DNA of 50,329 bases, taken from contig JAHAYO010000088.1 in the NCBI GenBank assembly GCA_018384595.1, positions 1 through 50,329 of the forward strand, read 5' to 3'. The translations under genes were made by a program, and so were the position numbers. Below, piece by piece: positions 26,359-36,127 of this stretch (position 1 is the first letter of the stretch; every line of letters begins with the position of its first letter). This DNA comes from Thiopseudomonas sp. Lineage in GTDB: Bacteria; Pseudomonadota; Gammaproteobacteria; Pseudomonadales; Pseudomonadaceae. Under the pieces are notes generated by a model. That model saw nothing but the letters and a program-made list of their open reading frames with translations. It had not been told where the DNA came from and did not search any database.

Positions 26359-29300
26359 ATGTCCACACCAAACTGGCTAACCATAGACGGTAACGAAGCG
26401 GCAGCAATGATTGCCCACAAACTCAGTGAAGTTTGTGCCATCTATCCGATTACGCCCTCATCCAATATGGGCGAGTGGGCGGATGAGTGGTCGGCGCAGG
26501 GGCGCACCAACCTTTGGGGCACGGTACCGCATATTGTCGAGATGCAAAGTGAGGGTGGCGCAGCGGGTGCGGTACACGGCGCGCTGCAGACCGGGGCATT
26601 GACCACCACCTTTACCGCCTCCCAAGGCCTGCTGCTGAAAATCCCCAACATGTACAAAATTGCCGGTGAGCTCACGCCCATGGTGCTGCATGTGGCCGCG
26701 CGCTCACTGGCTTGTCAGGCGCTGTCGATTTTTGGTGACCACAGCGATGTCATGGCCACCCGCCAGACTGGTTTTGCCATGCTGTGTTCCGGCTCGGTAC
26801 AGGAGGCGATGGACTTTGCCGCCATCGCCCATGCCGCCACCTTGCGCGGACGGCTGCCGGTGCTGCACTTTTTTGATGGCTTCCGCACCTCCCACGAGGT
26901 GGCGAAAATCCGTGCGGTGGATGACAGCGTGCTGCGTGCCCTGGTGCGTGACGAGGATGTGCAGGCGCACCGCCAGCGCGCCATGAGCCCGGACCGTCCG
27001 GTGCTGCGCGGTACGGCACAAAACCCCGATGTGTATTTCCAGGGCCGAGAAACGGTTAACCCTTTTTATGAGCAGTTCCCAGATGTAATGCAGGAGTGCA
27101 TGGACATCTTCGCTGCCCAGACCGGTCGCCAGTATCAGCTATATGAATACCATGGCGCAGCGGATGCGCAGAAAGTCATCATCCTGATGGGTTCCGGCGC
27201 GGAAACCGTGCACGAAACCGTGGATTATCTGACTGCCAGCGGCGAAAAAGTCGGTGTGCTGCGGGTGCGTCTGTATCGTCCGCTGTCGGCCCAGCGTCTG
27301 CTGGCTGCTTTGCCGGCAAGTGTCAAAGCCATTGCGGTGCTGGACCGCACCAAGGAGCCGGGCAGCGATGGCGAGCCGCTATACAAGGATGTGCTAACCG
27401 CGCTGGCACGGGCGCAAATGCAGGGCGATAGTCCTTTTGCCAGCCTGCCGCTGGTGGTGGGTGGCCGTTACGGGCTGTCCTCCAAGGAATTTACCCCGGC
27501 GATGGTGGCGGCGATTTATGCAGAGCTGGATCAGGACAAGCCGAAGAACGGCTTTACCATCGGCATCCATGATGATGTCAGCCACACCAGTCTGGACTGG
27601 GATGAGAGCTGGCAAACCGATGCCCATGACGAAGCGATTCAGGCGATGTTCTATGGTCTGGGTTCGGACGGTACCGTCAGTGCCAACAAGAACTCGATCA
27701 AGATTATCGGTGAGGCCACCGAGCTGCACGCTCAAGGCTATTTTGTTTACGACTCGAAAAAATCCGGTGCGATGACGGTTTCGCACCTGCGCTTCGGGCC
27801 GCAACCCATCCGCTCCAGTTACCTGATTGGCGATCATCAGGCGCAATTTGTTGCCTGTCACCAGCCGCAGTTTGTCGAGCGCTATGACATGCTAGCCAAG
27901 GCAGCACCGGGTGCGGTATTCCTGCTGAATACCCCGCACAGTGCCGAAGAGGTCTGGGACGAGCTGCCGCGCAGCATGCAGCAGCAGATGCTGGACAAGA
28001 ACATCCAGTTTTACTGCATCGACGCCTACCAAGTGGCTCAGGATGCCGGCATGGGCAAGCGCATCAACACCGTAATGCAGACCTGTTTCTTTGCCATTTC
28101 TGGCGTATTGCCCCGAGACGAGGCGATTGCCGCGATCAAGGATGCAGTACAGAAAACCTATGGTGCCAAGGGGCAGCGCATTGTTGAGCTGAACTTCCAC
28201 GCCATTGATGCCACGCTGGAAAACTTGCATGAAGTGGCGCTGCCCAAGCAGGCCAGCAGCAACTTTGAGCGCCCGCCTTTGGTGGCCAACCAGGCGCCAG
28301 ACTTTATCCACCGCTTTACCGCCCGTCTGATTGCGGGCGAGGGCGATTCTATTCCGGTCAGCATGATGCCGGTGGACGGCACCTTCCCGCTGGGCACTGC
28401 CGCCTATGAAAAACGCAAGCTGGCGCTGGAAATTCCCATTTGGGACAACGAGCTGTGCACCCAGTGCGGCAAGTGCCCGATGGTTTGTCCGCACGCGGCC
28501 ATTCGCAGCAAGCTGGTGCCGGTCAGTGCGCTGGACGATGCGCCGGAGGGCTTCAAAACGCAAAAAGTGCTGGGCCGCGACTTCCCGCAAGATCATGTGA
28601 TGATCTATCAGGTGTCGCCGGATGACTGCACCGGCTGTACCCTGTGCGTTGATATTTGCCCGATTCGCGACAAGTCCAACGCCTCGCACAAGGCGTTGAA
28701 TATGGAGCCAATCGGCCCGCATCACGAGCAGGAAGTGAAAAACTGGGAGTTCTTCCAGACCCTGCCCGAATACGACCGCACCCAGCTCAAGCGCACCACC
28801 ATCAAGGGCTCGCAAATTATGCAGCCGCTGTTTGAGTTCTCCGGTGCTTGCGTGGGGTGTGGCGAAACGCCTTATCTGAAACTGGTGTCCCAGCTATTTG
28901 GCGACCGCATGGTGGTGGCCAACGCCACCGGTTGCTCTTCCATTTATGGTGCCAACCTGCCGACCACGCCTTGGTCGGTCAACCCGGATGGACGGGGACC
29001 GGCCTGGAACAACTCGCTGTTTGAGGATAACGCCGAGTTTGGTCTGGGCATGCGTGTCTCCATCGACAAACAAACCGAATATGCCCACGAACTGCTGGAA
29101 CAACTCAAAGACCAACTGCCCGCCGAACTGGTAGAAGGGCTGCAAAACGCCGACCAGCGTGAAGAGGCCGGTATTGCCGAGCAGCGCGCCAGAGTCGCCG
29201 AGCTGGAGGCGCTGCTGCAAACCATGGACAGCCCGCAGGCCAGGGCATTGCTCAGTGTGTGCGAGTACTTTGTGGTGCGCAGCGTGTGGATTATCGGGGG

Positions 29301-29967
29301 TGACGGCTGGGCCTATGACATCGGCTACGGCGGGCTGGATCATGTGCTGGCCTCCGGGCGTAACGTCAATATTCTGGTGCTGGATACCGAGGTGTATTCC
29401 AATACTGGCGGCCAGACCTCCAAAGCAACGCCTTTGGGCGCGGTGGCCAAGTTCTCAGCCGCTGGCAAGCCGACACAGAAAAAAGACTTGGCCATGCTCG
29501 CCATGGGCTATGACAACGTTTATGTGGCCAAGGTAGCCTATGGCGCCAAGGATGTGCAGACCCTGCGCGCCATGCTGGATGCCGAGGCCCATGATGGCCC
29601 GTCCATCATCATTGCCTACTCGCCCTGTATTGCCCACGGGGTGGATTTGTCGTTCAACCACCGCCAGCAGGATCTGGCGGTCAAGAGCGGTCACTGGCCA
29701 CTGTTCCGCTATGAACCGGCACGGGCAGCTGCCGGCAAGAACCCGCTGCGGTTGGATTCGGTCGAACCCTCTATCGACTATAGTGAATTTACCCAGACGG
29801 AAACCCGCTTTAACATGCTCAGGCGCAGCCACCCCGAACGGGCCGAAGAATACGCCAAACAGGCCCAAGCTGACGTTATAGCTCGCTTCTCTCATTATCA
29901 GGACCTGGCCGACCTGCCGGGCGAAGCCGACAAGGCCGAACAACAAAAACAGGAGCAGGACACATGA
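26359..29967 (+). CDS. nifJ: Pyruvate:ferredoxin (flavodoxin) oxidoreductase
   Basis: This cytoplasmic enzyme converts pyruvate and CoA to acetyl-CoA and CO2 and reduces ferredoxin or flavodoxin. The 1202 residues form the single-chain type. In order: the TPP-binding N-terminal domain (CAIYPITPSSNMGEWAD), a transketolase C-like domain, and a ferredoxin domain with two [4Fe-4S] sets, C700/C703/C706/C710 and C757/C760/C763/C767. The C-terminal TPP domain has C831 and C834, the GDGWAYDIGYGG Mg-TPP motif, VYSNTGGQTSKATP, and the last cluster ligand near C1090 (SPCIAHG). AGGAGG at 26346-26351 gives a strong ribosome site. The stop overlaps the next gene (ATGA). All ligands appear present. Confidence 0.96.
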   Translation: MSTPNWLTIDGNEAAAMIAHKLSEVCAIYPITPSSNMGEWADEWSAQGRTNLWGTVPHIVEMQSEGGAAGAVHGALQTGALTTTFTASQGLLLKIPNMYKIAGELTPMVLHVAARSLACQALSIFGDHSDVMATRQTGFAMLCSGSVQEAMDFAAIAHAATLRGRLPVLHFFDGFRTSHEVAKIRAVDDSVLRALVRDEDVQAHRQRAMSPDRPVLRGTAQNPDVYFQGRETVNPFYEQFPDVMQECMDIFAAQTGRQYQLYEYHGAADAQKVIILMGSGAETVHETVDYLTASGEKVGVLRVRLYRPLSAQRLLAALPASVKAIAVLDRTKEPGSDGEPLYKDVLTALARAQMQGDSPFASLPLVVGGRYGLSSKEFTPAMVAAIYAELDQDKPKNGFTIGIHDDVSHTSLDWDESWQTDAHDEAIQAMFYGLGSDGTVSANKNSIKIIGEATELHAQGYFVYDSKKSGAMTVSHLRFGPQPIRSSYLIGDHQAQFVACHQPQFVERYDMLAKAAPGAVFLLNTPHSAEEVWDELPRSMQQQMLDKNIQFYCIDAYQVAQDAGMGKRINTVMQTCFFAISGVLPRDEAIAAIKDAVQKTYGAKGQRIVELNFHAIDATLENLHEVALPKQASSNFERPPLVANQAPDFIHRFTARLIAGEGDSIPVSMMPVDGTFPLGTAAYEKRKLALEIPIWDNELCTQCGKCPMVCPHAAIRSKLVPVSALDDAPEGFKTQKVLGRDFPQDHVMIYQVSPDDCTGCTLCVDICPIRDKSNASHKALNMEPIGPHHEQEVKNWEFFQTLPEYDRTQLKRTTIKGSQIMQPLFEFSGACVGCGETPYLKLVSQLFGDRMVVANATGCSSIYGANLPTTPWSVNPDGRGPAWNNSLFEDNAEFGLGMRVSIDKQTEYAHELLEQLKDQLPAELVEGLQNADQREEAGIAEQRARVAELEALLQTMDSPQARALLSVCEYFVVRSVWIIGGDGWAYDIGYGGLDHVLASGRNVNILVLDTEVYSNTGGQTSKATPLGAVAKFSAAGKPTQKKDLAMLAMGYDNVYVAKVAYGAKDVQTLRAMLDAEAHDGPSIIIAYSPCIAHGVDLSFNHRQQDLAVKSGHWPLFRYEPARAAAGKNPLRLDSVEPSIDYSEFTQTETRFNMLRRSHPERAEEYAKQAQADVIARFSHYQDLADLPGEADKAEQQKQEQDT

Positions 29968-30983
29968 CCGATCTAAGCACCGAATACTTGGGGCTCAAAC
30001 TAAAAAACCCGCTGGTGCCTTCATCCTCACCGCTGACGGGCAATCTGGATAGCGCGCGGCAACTGGAAGATGAAGGCGCAGCGGCGCTGGTGCTGCCTTC
30101 ACTGTTTGAGGAGAGCATCCGTAGCAGTGAAGAAGCGGCTATGCGCTTTCTGCTGGAGCAAGAAACCGGTTTTGGCGAGGCGGGCTCTTTTCTGCCGGTA
30201 CACGATGACCGCTGTTTTCGCACCGAATTGGATGAGTACCTAGAAAAGCTGCAGACCTTCAAGCAAAGTCTGGGCATTCCGGTTATTGCCAGCCTCAACG
30301 GCATCAGCGCCGAAGGCTGGGTCACCCATGCCCGCCAACTGCAGGAGGCCGGTGCCGATGCACTGGAGCTAAACGTGTATTACGTGGCCACCAACATTGA
30401 GGAGTCTTCAGCGCAGGTCGAACAGCGCTATATCGACTTGCTCAAAGCGGTCAAACAACAGGTCAGCATTCCGGTGACCATGAAACTGGGCTCGCAGTTT
30501 AGCTCGGTGGGGCATTTCATTCGTAATCTAGAGGCGGCCGGTGCTGATGGTGTGGCGCTGTTCAACCGTTTTTACCAGCCTGATATTGCTTTGTTTACCC
30601 GCGAAGTGGTTCCGATGCTGACGCTGTCATCCAGTTATGAAAGCCTGCTGCGGGTGCACTGGGTGGCGACCCTGTATGGCAAGGTGGGGCTGTCACTGGC
30701 GGTAACCGGCGGTGTGCACAGCGGCAGTGATGCGCTCAAGGCGCTGATGGCCGGTGCGGATGTGACCCATCTATGTAGCATCCTGCTGCGCGAGGGGCCG
30801 CAAAAACTCGGGCAGATTTTGCGCAATATGCAAAACTGGCTGCAGGAGCATGAGTACGAATCGGTAAGCCAGCTTAAAGGCAGTGTCAGCCGCGAGCGCG
30901 CCATTGACCCCAGCGCCTATGACCGCGCCAACTATGTAGAAGTGATCAAGAGTCACCAAACCGCCACCGGCGTCTGGCGTTAA
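29964..30983 (+). CDS. Dihydroorotate dehydrogenase-like protein
   Basis: A 339-residue FMN-type TIM-barrel protein of the dihydroorotate dehydrogenase family. It opens with MTDLSTEYLGLKLKNPLVPS and has GADALELNVYY, IPVTMKLGSQFSSVGHFIRN, ADGVALFNRF and AVTGGVHSGSDALKALMAGA, the last two forming the phosphate/FMN site. It differs from true PyrD in sequence and in context: it is translationally coupled to nifJ through an ATGA overlap. I do not think it makes pyrimidines; an oxidoreductase step tied to the pyruvate:ferredoxin system is more likely, but the substrate is unknown. Confidence 0.85.
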   Translation: MTDLSTEYLGLKLKNPLVPSSSPLTGNLDSARQLEDEGAAALVLPSLFEESIRSSEEAAMRFLLEQETGFGEAGSFLPVHDDRCFRTELDEYLEKLQTFKQSLGIPVIASLNGISAEGWVTHARQLQEAGADALELNVYYVATNIEESSAQVEQRYIDLLKAVKQQVSIPVTMKLGSQFSSVGHFIRNLEAAGADGVALFNRFYQPDIALFTREVVPMLTLSSSYESLLRVHWVATLYGKVGLSLAVTGGVHSGSDALKALMAGADVTHLCSILLREGPQKLGQILRNMQNWLQEHEYESVSQLKGSVSRERAIDPSAYDRANYVEVIKSHQTATGVWR

Positions 30984-30992
30984 ACGCAAAAC

Positions 30993-31026
30993 ACAACACA
31001 GGCCACTTTAACGTGGCTTGTGTTGT
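30993..31026. terminator. Terminator between the DHOD-like gene and cspD
   Basis: Arms ACAACACAGGCCAC (30993-31006) and GTGGCTTGTGTTGT (31013-31026) pair over 14 bases with one wobble around a 6-base loop. The T-run is on the minus-strand side, which favours cspD termination. In the plus direction the following sequence is only weakly T-rich. Confidence 0.7.
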
Positions 31027-31034
31027 ATCTGGCT

Positions 31035-31250
31035 TTAGTGTTCCGTCTGCAGTGGAGTGATATTGACGGCGTTTGTGCCCTTAGCCCCTTGGCGGGTTTC
31101 AAACTGTACTGCCTGCCCTGCCTTGAGCGATTTGTAACCGTCCATCTGGATGGATGAATAGTGCGCAAACAGCTCTTCGGTGCAGCTTTGCGCGACTATA
31201 AAGCCATAGCCCTTGCTATTGTTGAACCACTTAACAGTCCCTTTGAGCAT
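31035..31250 (-). CDS. cspD: Cold-shock-domain protein CspD
   Basis: A 71-residue OB-fold nucleic-acid-binding protein with RNP1 KGYGFI at 13-18 and RNP2 ELFAHY at 26-31. The SSIQMDGYKSLKAGQAVQFE segment matches E. coli CspD, an inhibitor of replication made in stationary phase. It lies divergent to clpS-clpA, the same arrangement as in E. coli, which supports the name over a generic cold-shock protein. A ribosome site AGGA lies about six bases before the ATG. Confidence 0.9.
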   Translation of the reverse strand: MLKGTVKWFNNSKGYGFIVAQSCTEELFAHYSSIQMDGYKSLKAGQAVQFETRQGAKGTNAVNITPLQTEH

Positions 31251-31313
31251 GAGGTGTCCTCGCTGTAACGGGTTTGATCTAAAACGGGAAGCGGCATACC
31301 GCGACAGCGCTCA

Positions 31314-31341
31314 GTTATATAATGCCGATAAATCCCGTCAA
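31314..31341 (-). promoter_or_regulatory. Sigma-70 promoter for cspD
   Basis: Read on the minus strand, TTGACG (31341-31336) and TATAAC (31319-31314) are 16 bases apart. The transcript would start about 57 bases before the cspD ATG. Confidence 0.6.
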
Positions 31342-31392
31342 GCCAAAGGCAGCCACGAACCGACCTGGGTCAATTTTTAGCAGCCAAACGGG

Positions 31393-31398
31393 TATAAT
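31393..31398 (+). promoter_or_regulatory. -10 element for clpS
   Basis: A perfect TATAAT 38 bases before the clpS ATG; no clear -35 is seen at the right distance. A second TATAAT at 31318-31323 overlaps the cspD promoter. Confidence 0.45.
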
Positions 31399-31435
31399 GC
31401 GCGAACCGCTTCACACAGGATCAGTGCAAATAACC

Positions 31436-31774
31436 ATGACCGATTACACCAGGCCCCCCCAGTTTGACGAAGACTCCCAGCGGGGAGTATTGCTTGCCCC
31501 CGACGAGCCCGCCCTGCAACCGCCGCCCCTGTACCGGGTGCTGCTGCTCAATGACGATTACACCCCCATGGATTTTGTCGTGGAAGTGCTAGAAGACTTT
31601 TTTGCCATGAGCCGCGAAAAAGCCACTCAGATCATGCTAATGATCCATAACCAGGGGCAGGGGCTTTGTGGTATTTATAGCCGCGATGTGGCAGAAACCA
31701 AGGCGATGCAGGTCAACCAGTACGCACGCGAGTGCGAACACCCCCTGCAATGTGAAGTCAAACGCGACGACTGA
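31436..31774 (+). CDS. clpS: ClpA adaptor protein ClpS
   Basis: ClpS binds proteins with N-terminal Leu, Phe, Tyr or Trp and delivers them to ClpAP. The 112-residue product ([10 protein letters not shown]) has the substrate pocket residues N39, D40 and D41 ([12 protein letters not shown]) and H71 (MIHNQGQG), matching N34/D35/D36/H66 of E. coli. The ATG at 31436 has no close ribosome site; AGGA sits at 31417-31420, so the in-frame GTG at 31424 is a possible alternative start. It lies upstream of clpA with a 35-base gap. Confidence 0.95.
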   Translation: MTDYTRPPQFDEDSQRGVLLAPDEPALQPPPLYRVLLLNDDYTPMDFVVEVLEDFFAMSREKATQIMLMIHNQGQGLCGIYSRDVAETKAMQVNQYARECEHPLQCEVKRDD

Positions 31775-31809
31775 GAAACCGTTGTCCTGTCTAAAGCGAG
31801 GTGACCACC

Positions 31810-34077
31810 ATGCTGAATCTGGAACTTGAAGTATCGCTGAACCTGGCATTCAAGGATGCCCGCGAACAGCGCCACGAATTCATGACGGTAGAGCATCTGC
31901 TGCTTGCCCTGCTGGACAACCGTGAAGCAGCGCAAGTGTTGCGCGGTTGCGGTGCCGACATCGAGGCTTTGCGCGCTGAAGTTAAAGCCTTTATTGCCGG
32001 TAACACGCCGCTGTTTGCCGAGCATCTGCAGGATATGGAAACCCAGACTACACTGGGCTTTCAGCGTGTTTTGCAGCGGGCGGTATTCCATGGCCAAAGC
32101 TCCGGCAAAGACGAAGTGGGCGGCGGCAATGTGTTGGCCGCCATTTATAGCGAAACCGACAGCCACGCGGTATACCTGCTGCGCAAGCACAAGGTGAGCC
32201 GGTTGGATGTGGTCAGTTATCTGTCGCGCAATACCGGTGCTGCACAACAGGAAACGGGCGACGCAGAACAAACCGGCAGCTTGGCTTCAGGTGCGGACGA
32301 GCAACAGGATCCGTTGCTGGCCTATAGCCAGGACCTAAATGCACAGGTGCAGCAAGGGCGTATTGATCCGTTGATTGGCCGCGAGCACGAACTGGAGCGC
32401 TTGGCGCAGGTGCTGGCGCGCCGACGTAAGAATAATCCGCTGCTAGTGGGAGATGCCGGCGTTGGCAAAACCGCTATTGCCGAGGGGCTGGCCTACCGCA
32501 TCGAACATGGCCAGGTGCCCGAAATGCTGCTTGACTGCAAAGTCTATGCGCTGGACATGGGCGCACTGTTGGCCGGCACTAAGTATCGCGGTGATTTTGA
32601 AAAACGCTTCAAAGACCTGCTGAACGCCCTGCGCAAACGCAAGGACGCCATTTTGTTTATTGACGAAATTCACATGATTATTGGCGCAGGCGCGGTGGGC
32701 GGCGGTGTGATGGATGCCTCCAACTTGCTCAAACCGCTGCTATCCAGCGGCGAGATTCGCTGTATTGGCTCTACGACCTTTCAGGAATACCGCGAAGTGT
32801 TTGAGAAAGACCGCGCACTGGCGCGGCGCTTCCAGAAAATTGACGTGGTGGAGCCTAGCGTGGAAGAAACCGCGCGCATCCTGCAGGGGCTGCGATCGCG
32901 CTTTGAAGAGCACCACGGCCTGCCGTATACCGACGAAGCCCTGCAGGCCGCCGCCGAGCTATCGGCCCGCTATATCAGCGACCGTTTACTGCCGGACAAG
33001 GCGGTGGATGTGGTGGATGAGGCGGGTGCTTATCAGCGTCTCAAGCCGGAAAACGAACGGGCTGAGCGCATAGATGTGGAGCAGATCGAGCAGGTGGTGG
33101 CCAAAATTGCCCGTGTGCCGGGGCGTCAGGTCAGCCGCAATGACAAAACCCAGTTGCGCAATCTGGAGCGCGATTTACGCCTGACGGTGTTTGGCCAGGA
33201 TGATGCCATCGAGGCGCTGGCCTCGGCGATCAAACTGTCACGTGCCGGCCTGCGCGAGCCGAATAAGCCGGTCGGTGCTTTCCTGTTTGCCGGCCCCACC
33301 GGCGTGGGCAAGACCGAGGTGGCCAAGCAGTTGTCACGCTCGCTGGGCATCGAACTGGTACGTTTTGACATGTCTGAATATATGGAGCGCCACACCGTGT
33401 CACGCCTGATCGGTGCGCCGCCGGGCTATGTCGGCTTTGACCAGGGCGGCCTGCTTACCGAGGCCGTCACCAAACAGCCGCATTGTGTGCTGTTGCTGGA
33501 CGAAATCGAGAAAGCCCACCCGGATGTATTCAACCTGCTGTTGCAGGTGATGGACAACGGTACTCTGACCGACAACAACGGCCGCAAGGCTGATTTTCGC
33601 CACGTTATTCTGGTGATGACCACCAATGCCGGAGCCGAGTCGTCGTCACGCGCGTCCATGGGCTTTGCCGAACAGGATCACAGCAGCGACGCACTGGAAA
33701 TCATCAAGAAAGGCTTTTCGCCCGAGTTTCGCAACCGTCTGGACGCCATTATTCAGTTCGGCCGCCTGAGCGCGCAGGTGCTGGCCTCGGTGGTGGACAA
33801 GTTCCTCACCGAACTGCAAGCCCAGCTGGAGGATAAGCAGGTGCAACTGGATGTCAGTCCCGAAGCGCGTCAGTGGCTGGCGGACAAGGGCTATGATCCG
33901 GCCATGGGCGCACGCCCGATGGCGCGGGTGATCCAAGAGCACATCAAAAAGCCGTTGGCCGATGCCATCCTGTTTGGCGAGTTGGCCGCGCAGGGCGGTG
34001 TGGCGCACTTCACGCTGGCCGGCGAAGGGTTGCAGCTGCGGTGCCATGTCGAGGAAACGGCTGCCAATCCGGCCTAA
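31810..34077 (+). CDS. clpA: ATP-dependent Clp protease ATP-binding subunit ClpA
   Basis: ClpA is the AAA+ unfoldase that feeds substrates, including ClpS-delivered N-degron proteins, into ClpP. With the ATG at 31810 (AGGTG seven bases upstream) the product has 755 residues, starting [20 protein letters not shown] as in the family. It has the N domain, a first AAA module with GVGKT near 217, and a second with GPTGVGKT near 495-502. The sensor/arginine regions and the ClpP-contacting loop lie near the C-terminus. A GTG at 31801 gives three extra residues and is less likely. Confidence 0.97.
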   Translation: MLNLELEVSLNLAFKDAREQRHEFMTVEHLLLALLDNREAAQVLRGCGADIEALRAEVKAFIAGNTPLFAEHLQDMETQTTLGFQRVLQRAVFHGQSSGKDEVGGGNVLAAIYSETDSHAVYLLRKHKVSRLDVVSYLSRNTGAAQQETGDAEQTGSLASGADEQQDPLLAYSQDLNAQVQQGRIDPLIGREHELERLAQVLARRRKNNPLLVGDAGVGKTAIAEGLAYRIEHGQVPEMLLDCKVYALDMGALLAGTKYRGDFEKRFKDLLNALRKRKDAILFIDEIHMIIGAGAVGGGVMDASNLLKPLLSSGEIRCIGSTTFQEYREVFEKDRALARRFQKIDVVEPSVEETARILQGLRSRFEEHHGLPYTDEALQAAAELSARYISDRLLPDKAVDVVDEAGAYQRLKPENERAERIDVEQIEQVVAKIARVPGRQVSRNDKTQLRNLERDLRLTVFGQDDAIEALASAIKLSRAGLREPNKPVGAFLFAGPTGVGKTEVAKQLSRSLGIELVRFDMSEYMERHTVSRLIGAPPGYVGFDQGGLLTEAVTKQPHCVLLLDEIEKAHPDVFNLLLQVMDNGTLTDNNGRKADFRHVILVMTTNAGAESSSRASMGFAEQDHSSDALEIIKKGFSPEFRNRLDAIIQFGRLSAQVLASVVDKFLTELQAQLEDKQVQLDVSPEARQWLADKGYDPAMGARPMARVIQEHIKKPLADAILFGELAAQGGVAHFTLAGEGLQLRCHVEETAANPA

Positions 34078-34116
34078 TTTGGGCAGCGTACCTATTGCCA
34101 CTGGGCAGCAGGCAAC

Positions 34117-34160
34117 AAAAAAACGACCCGCCAGCGATCTATGCTGAGGGTCGTTTTTTT
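34117..34160. terminator. Bidirectional terminator between clpA and infA
   Basis: Perfect 13-base arms AAAAAAACGACCC (34117-34129) and GGGTCGTTTTTTT (34148-34160) enclose an 18-base loop. Seven T residues in either direction stop both convergent transcripts. Confidence 0.93.
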
Positions 34161-34171
34161 ATGTGGAGCGG

Positions 34172-34390
34172 TTAGCGGGCGCGGTAGGTGATGCGGCCTT
34201 TGCTCAGATCGTAAGGGGTCAGTTCGACACGAACTTTGTCGCCGGTCAGGATGCGGATGTAGTTTTTGCGCATCTTGCCGGAAATATGTGCAGTAACAAC
34301 GTGCCCGTTTTCCAGTTCTACGCGAAACATGGTGTTGGGCAGGGTGTCGACGACAGTACCTTCCATTTCGAAGCTGTCTTCTTTGGACAT
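34172..34390 (-). CDS. infA: Translation initiation factor IF-1
   Basis: IF-1 blocks the ribosomal A site during initiation. The 72-residue OB-fold protein [20 protein letters not shown] has the family length and ends KGRITYRAR. The conserved core is [19 protein letters not shown]. It is transcribed towards clpA, as in E. coli. Confidence 0.97.
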
Positions 34391-34454
34391 GCAGTCAGAT
34401 CCTCAAATCAAGAAATCAGGCCGCCCACAGGGCTTGGCCGTAAAAAAGTGGCAC

Positions 34455-34484
34455 ATTATAGCCACTATGCTGCCTGAATCGCAA
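34455..34484 (-). promoter_or_regulatory. Sigma-70 promoter for infA
   Basis: On the minus strand TTGCGA (34484-34479) and TATAAT (34460-34455) are separated by 18 bases. The -10 lies inside a small inverted repeat AGTGGC/GCCACT. The leader is about 60 bases. Confidence 0.6.
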
Positions 34485-34599
34485 ATAGGGTATTGAGCGG
34501 TGGTCGCTTATTGTCCGGTTTTTGGTTTTTGGCTTTTTATCCCGTACGCCTGCGCCTCGTCACTCTGCGCGCAGCAAAGCGTAGTTGCAGAGTCTGCCT

Positions 34600-35313
34600 C
34601 TATATGCGATCCAGTTTCTGCCATTGCCCGTCAACAAAGCCCTGCAGGGGCTGGTAGCTGGTTTTGTAGCTCATTTTTTGGCAATCAGCGATCCAGTAGC
34701 CGAGGTAGAGGTATTCAAGGCCGAGCTGGCGAATCTGCTCAATTTGCCAAAGCACACACAGGCGACCTAAGCTGAAGTAGCGGTCATCGGGATCAAAAAA
34801 ACTATAGACCGCCGATAGCCCGTCGGGCAGCTGATCGCTGACGGCAACGGCCAGCAGGCGGCCCCGTAAGCGAAACTCGTAAAAGCGTGAAAATTCGTTG
34901 GTGCGGGCCAGAAAATCCTTGAACTGGGCGGGAGAGGGTGGGTACATGCTGCCGTCGGCGTGGCGGGTGCTGATGTAATGTTGGTAGAGCAGATAGTACT
35001 CGTCGGTTAGCGCGGGCGACTGTTCGCTGACCTGTAACTGTTGGCCACGGTTGATCACCTTCCTCTGGCTGCGGTCGGGGCGAAAGTCCTGCACGGTAAC
35101 GCGCACAGGAACGCAGGCGTTACAGGCGCTGCAATGCGGGCGATAGACCAACTGACCGCTGCGTCGAAAGCCTTGGCGACTGAGTGTGCCCAGTAGCGGG
35201 CCGGTAACCGGCTGGCGTGGATCGAGACACAATGAACGGCTTTTTTGCTCAGGCAGGTAGCCGCAGGGCAGCTCTTCGGTAAGGAAAAAATACAGGCTGT
35301 GGTTTGAGCTCAT
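34600..35313 (-). CDS. bpt: Aspartate/glutamate leucyltransferase (Bpt)
   Basis: Bpt (R-transferase fold) adds Leu from Leu-tRNA to proteins with N-terminal Asp or Glu, making them ClpS substrates. The 237-residue product starts [20 protein letters not shown]. It has the [12 protein letters not shown] cysteine motif, the [18 protein letters not shown] acyl-transferase region and [15 protein letters not shown] near the C-terminus, all typical. The frame is open further upstream, but those residues lie inside aat; the ATG overlapping the aat stop (ATGA) is chosen. Confidence 0.94.
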   Translation of the reverse strand: MSSNHSLYFFLTEELPCGYLPEQKSRSLCLDPRQPVTGPLLGTLSRQGFRRSGQLVYRPHCSACNACVPVRVTVQDFRPDRSQRKVINRGQQLQVSEQSPALTDEYYLLYQHYISTRHADGSMYPPSPAQFKDFLARTNEFSRFYEFRLRGRLLAVAVSDQLPDGLSAVYSFFDPDDRYFSLGRLCVLWQIEQIRQLGLEYLYLGYWIADCQKMSYKTSYQPLQGFVDGQWQKLDRI

Positions 35314-35996
35314 GCGCGGCGGCTCCAGTCCATGCGGCTGGGTGCGTCCAGATGGTGTTGCAGATAATGCTGGAAGCGGACGCGAGGGATGTCGCGGGCA
35401 CCAAAGCGGGCTAGGTGTGCGGTGGGCATCTGGCAGTCGATGAGCGTAAAGCCCGCTGCCAGGAGATCTTGCACCAGGGTGACAAAACCGACTTTGGAAG
35501 CGTCGGGCTGGCGGGCAAACATGGATTCGCCAAAAAACAGCTGGCCCATGGCGATGCCGTATAGGCCGCCGGCCAGTTCGCCGTCCTGCCAAACTTCTAC
35601 AGAGTGGGCCAAACCCTGCTGGTGCAACTGCAGGTAAGCGTCTTGCATGTCTGTGGTGATCCAGGTGCCGAAACCGTCTTGGCGCGGCTCGGCACAGGCG
35701 CGGATGACGGCGGCAAAGTCGGTATCGTAGCTGATGTTGAATCTGGCGCTGCGCAGGGTTTTACGCAGGCTGCGCGGGATGTGCAGTTCATCAGGAAAGA
35801 GTACGGTGCGCGGATCCGGCGACCACCACATCAGCGGTTGACCGTGGCTGTACCAAGGAAAGCAGCCGTGGCGATAGGCGTGCACCAGCCGTTCGGTTGA
35901 CAGATCGCCGCCCAACGCCAGCAGTCCGTTGGGTGAGCGCAGGGCCTGTTCCAACGGCGGGAACGGGGTCTGGCGGCAGTTAATCCAGTAGGGCAT
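35310..35996 (-). CDS. aat: Leucyl/phenylalanyl-tRNA--protein transferase (Aat)
   Basis: Aat adds Leu or Phe to proteins with N-terminal Lys or Arg, the first step of the N-degron pathway. The 228 residues contain the family signatures [57 protein letters not shown] and [16 protein letters not shown]. It is first in an aat-bpt pair on the minus strand and divergent from ftsK. Both transferases, which act on different residues, sit beside clpS and clpA. Confidence 0.97.
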   Translation of the reverse strand: MPYWINCRQTPFPPLEQALRSPNGLLALGGDLSTERLVHAYRHGCFPWYSHGQPLMWWSPDPRTVLFPDELHIPRSLRKTLRSARFNISYDTDFAAVIRACAEPRQDGFGTWITTDMQDAYLQLHQQGLAHSVEVWQDGELAGGLYGIAMGQLFFGESMFARQPDASKVGFVTLVQDLLAAGFTLIDCQMPTAHLARFGARDIPRVRFQHYLQHHLDAPSRMDWSRRA

Positions 35997-36056
35997 TCAG
36001 GCTCCGTGGGCATTTTTGGCGCCAAGAATACCAGAACGCACAGGGCAGGTGCGGGC

Positions 36057-36085
36057 ATGAAATAAATCTCGACAAGCCGTACAAT
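36057..36085 (+). promoter_or_regulatory. Possible ftsK promoter
   Basis: ATGAAA (36057-36062) and TACAAT (36080-36085) with a 17-base spacer, about 43 bases before the ftsK start. The -35 is weak. Confidence 0.35.
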
Positions 36086-36127
36086 AGCGCACTCTTTTTG
36101 ACAGCTTTAAGTTAAACGGACTGAAAA

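Noticed and set aside
27892-28815. 307-codon antisense frame in nifJ
   Set aside because: Shadow of nifJ; the composition is not protein-like and nifJ motifs are continuous through it.
34562-34593. Inverted repeat ACTCTGC/GCAGAGT downstream of bpt
   Set aside because: The arms are perfect, but the loop is long and no T-run follows in the direction of transcription, so I do not call a terminator.
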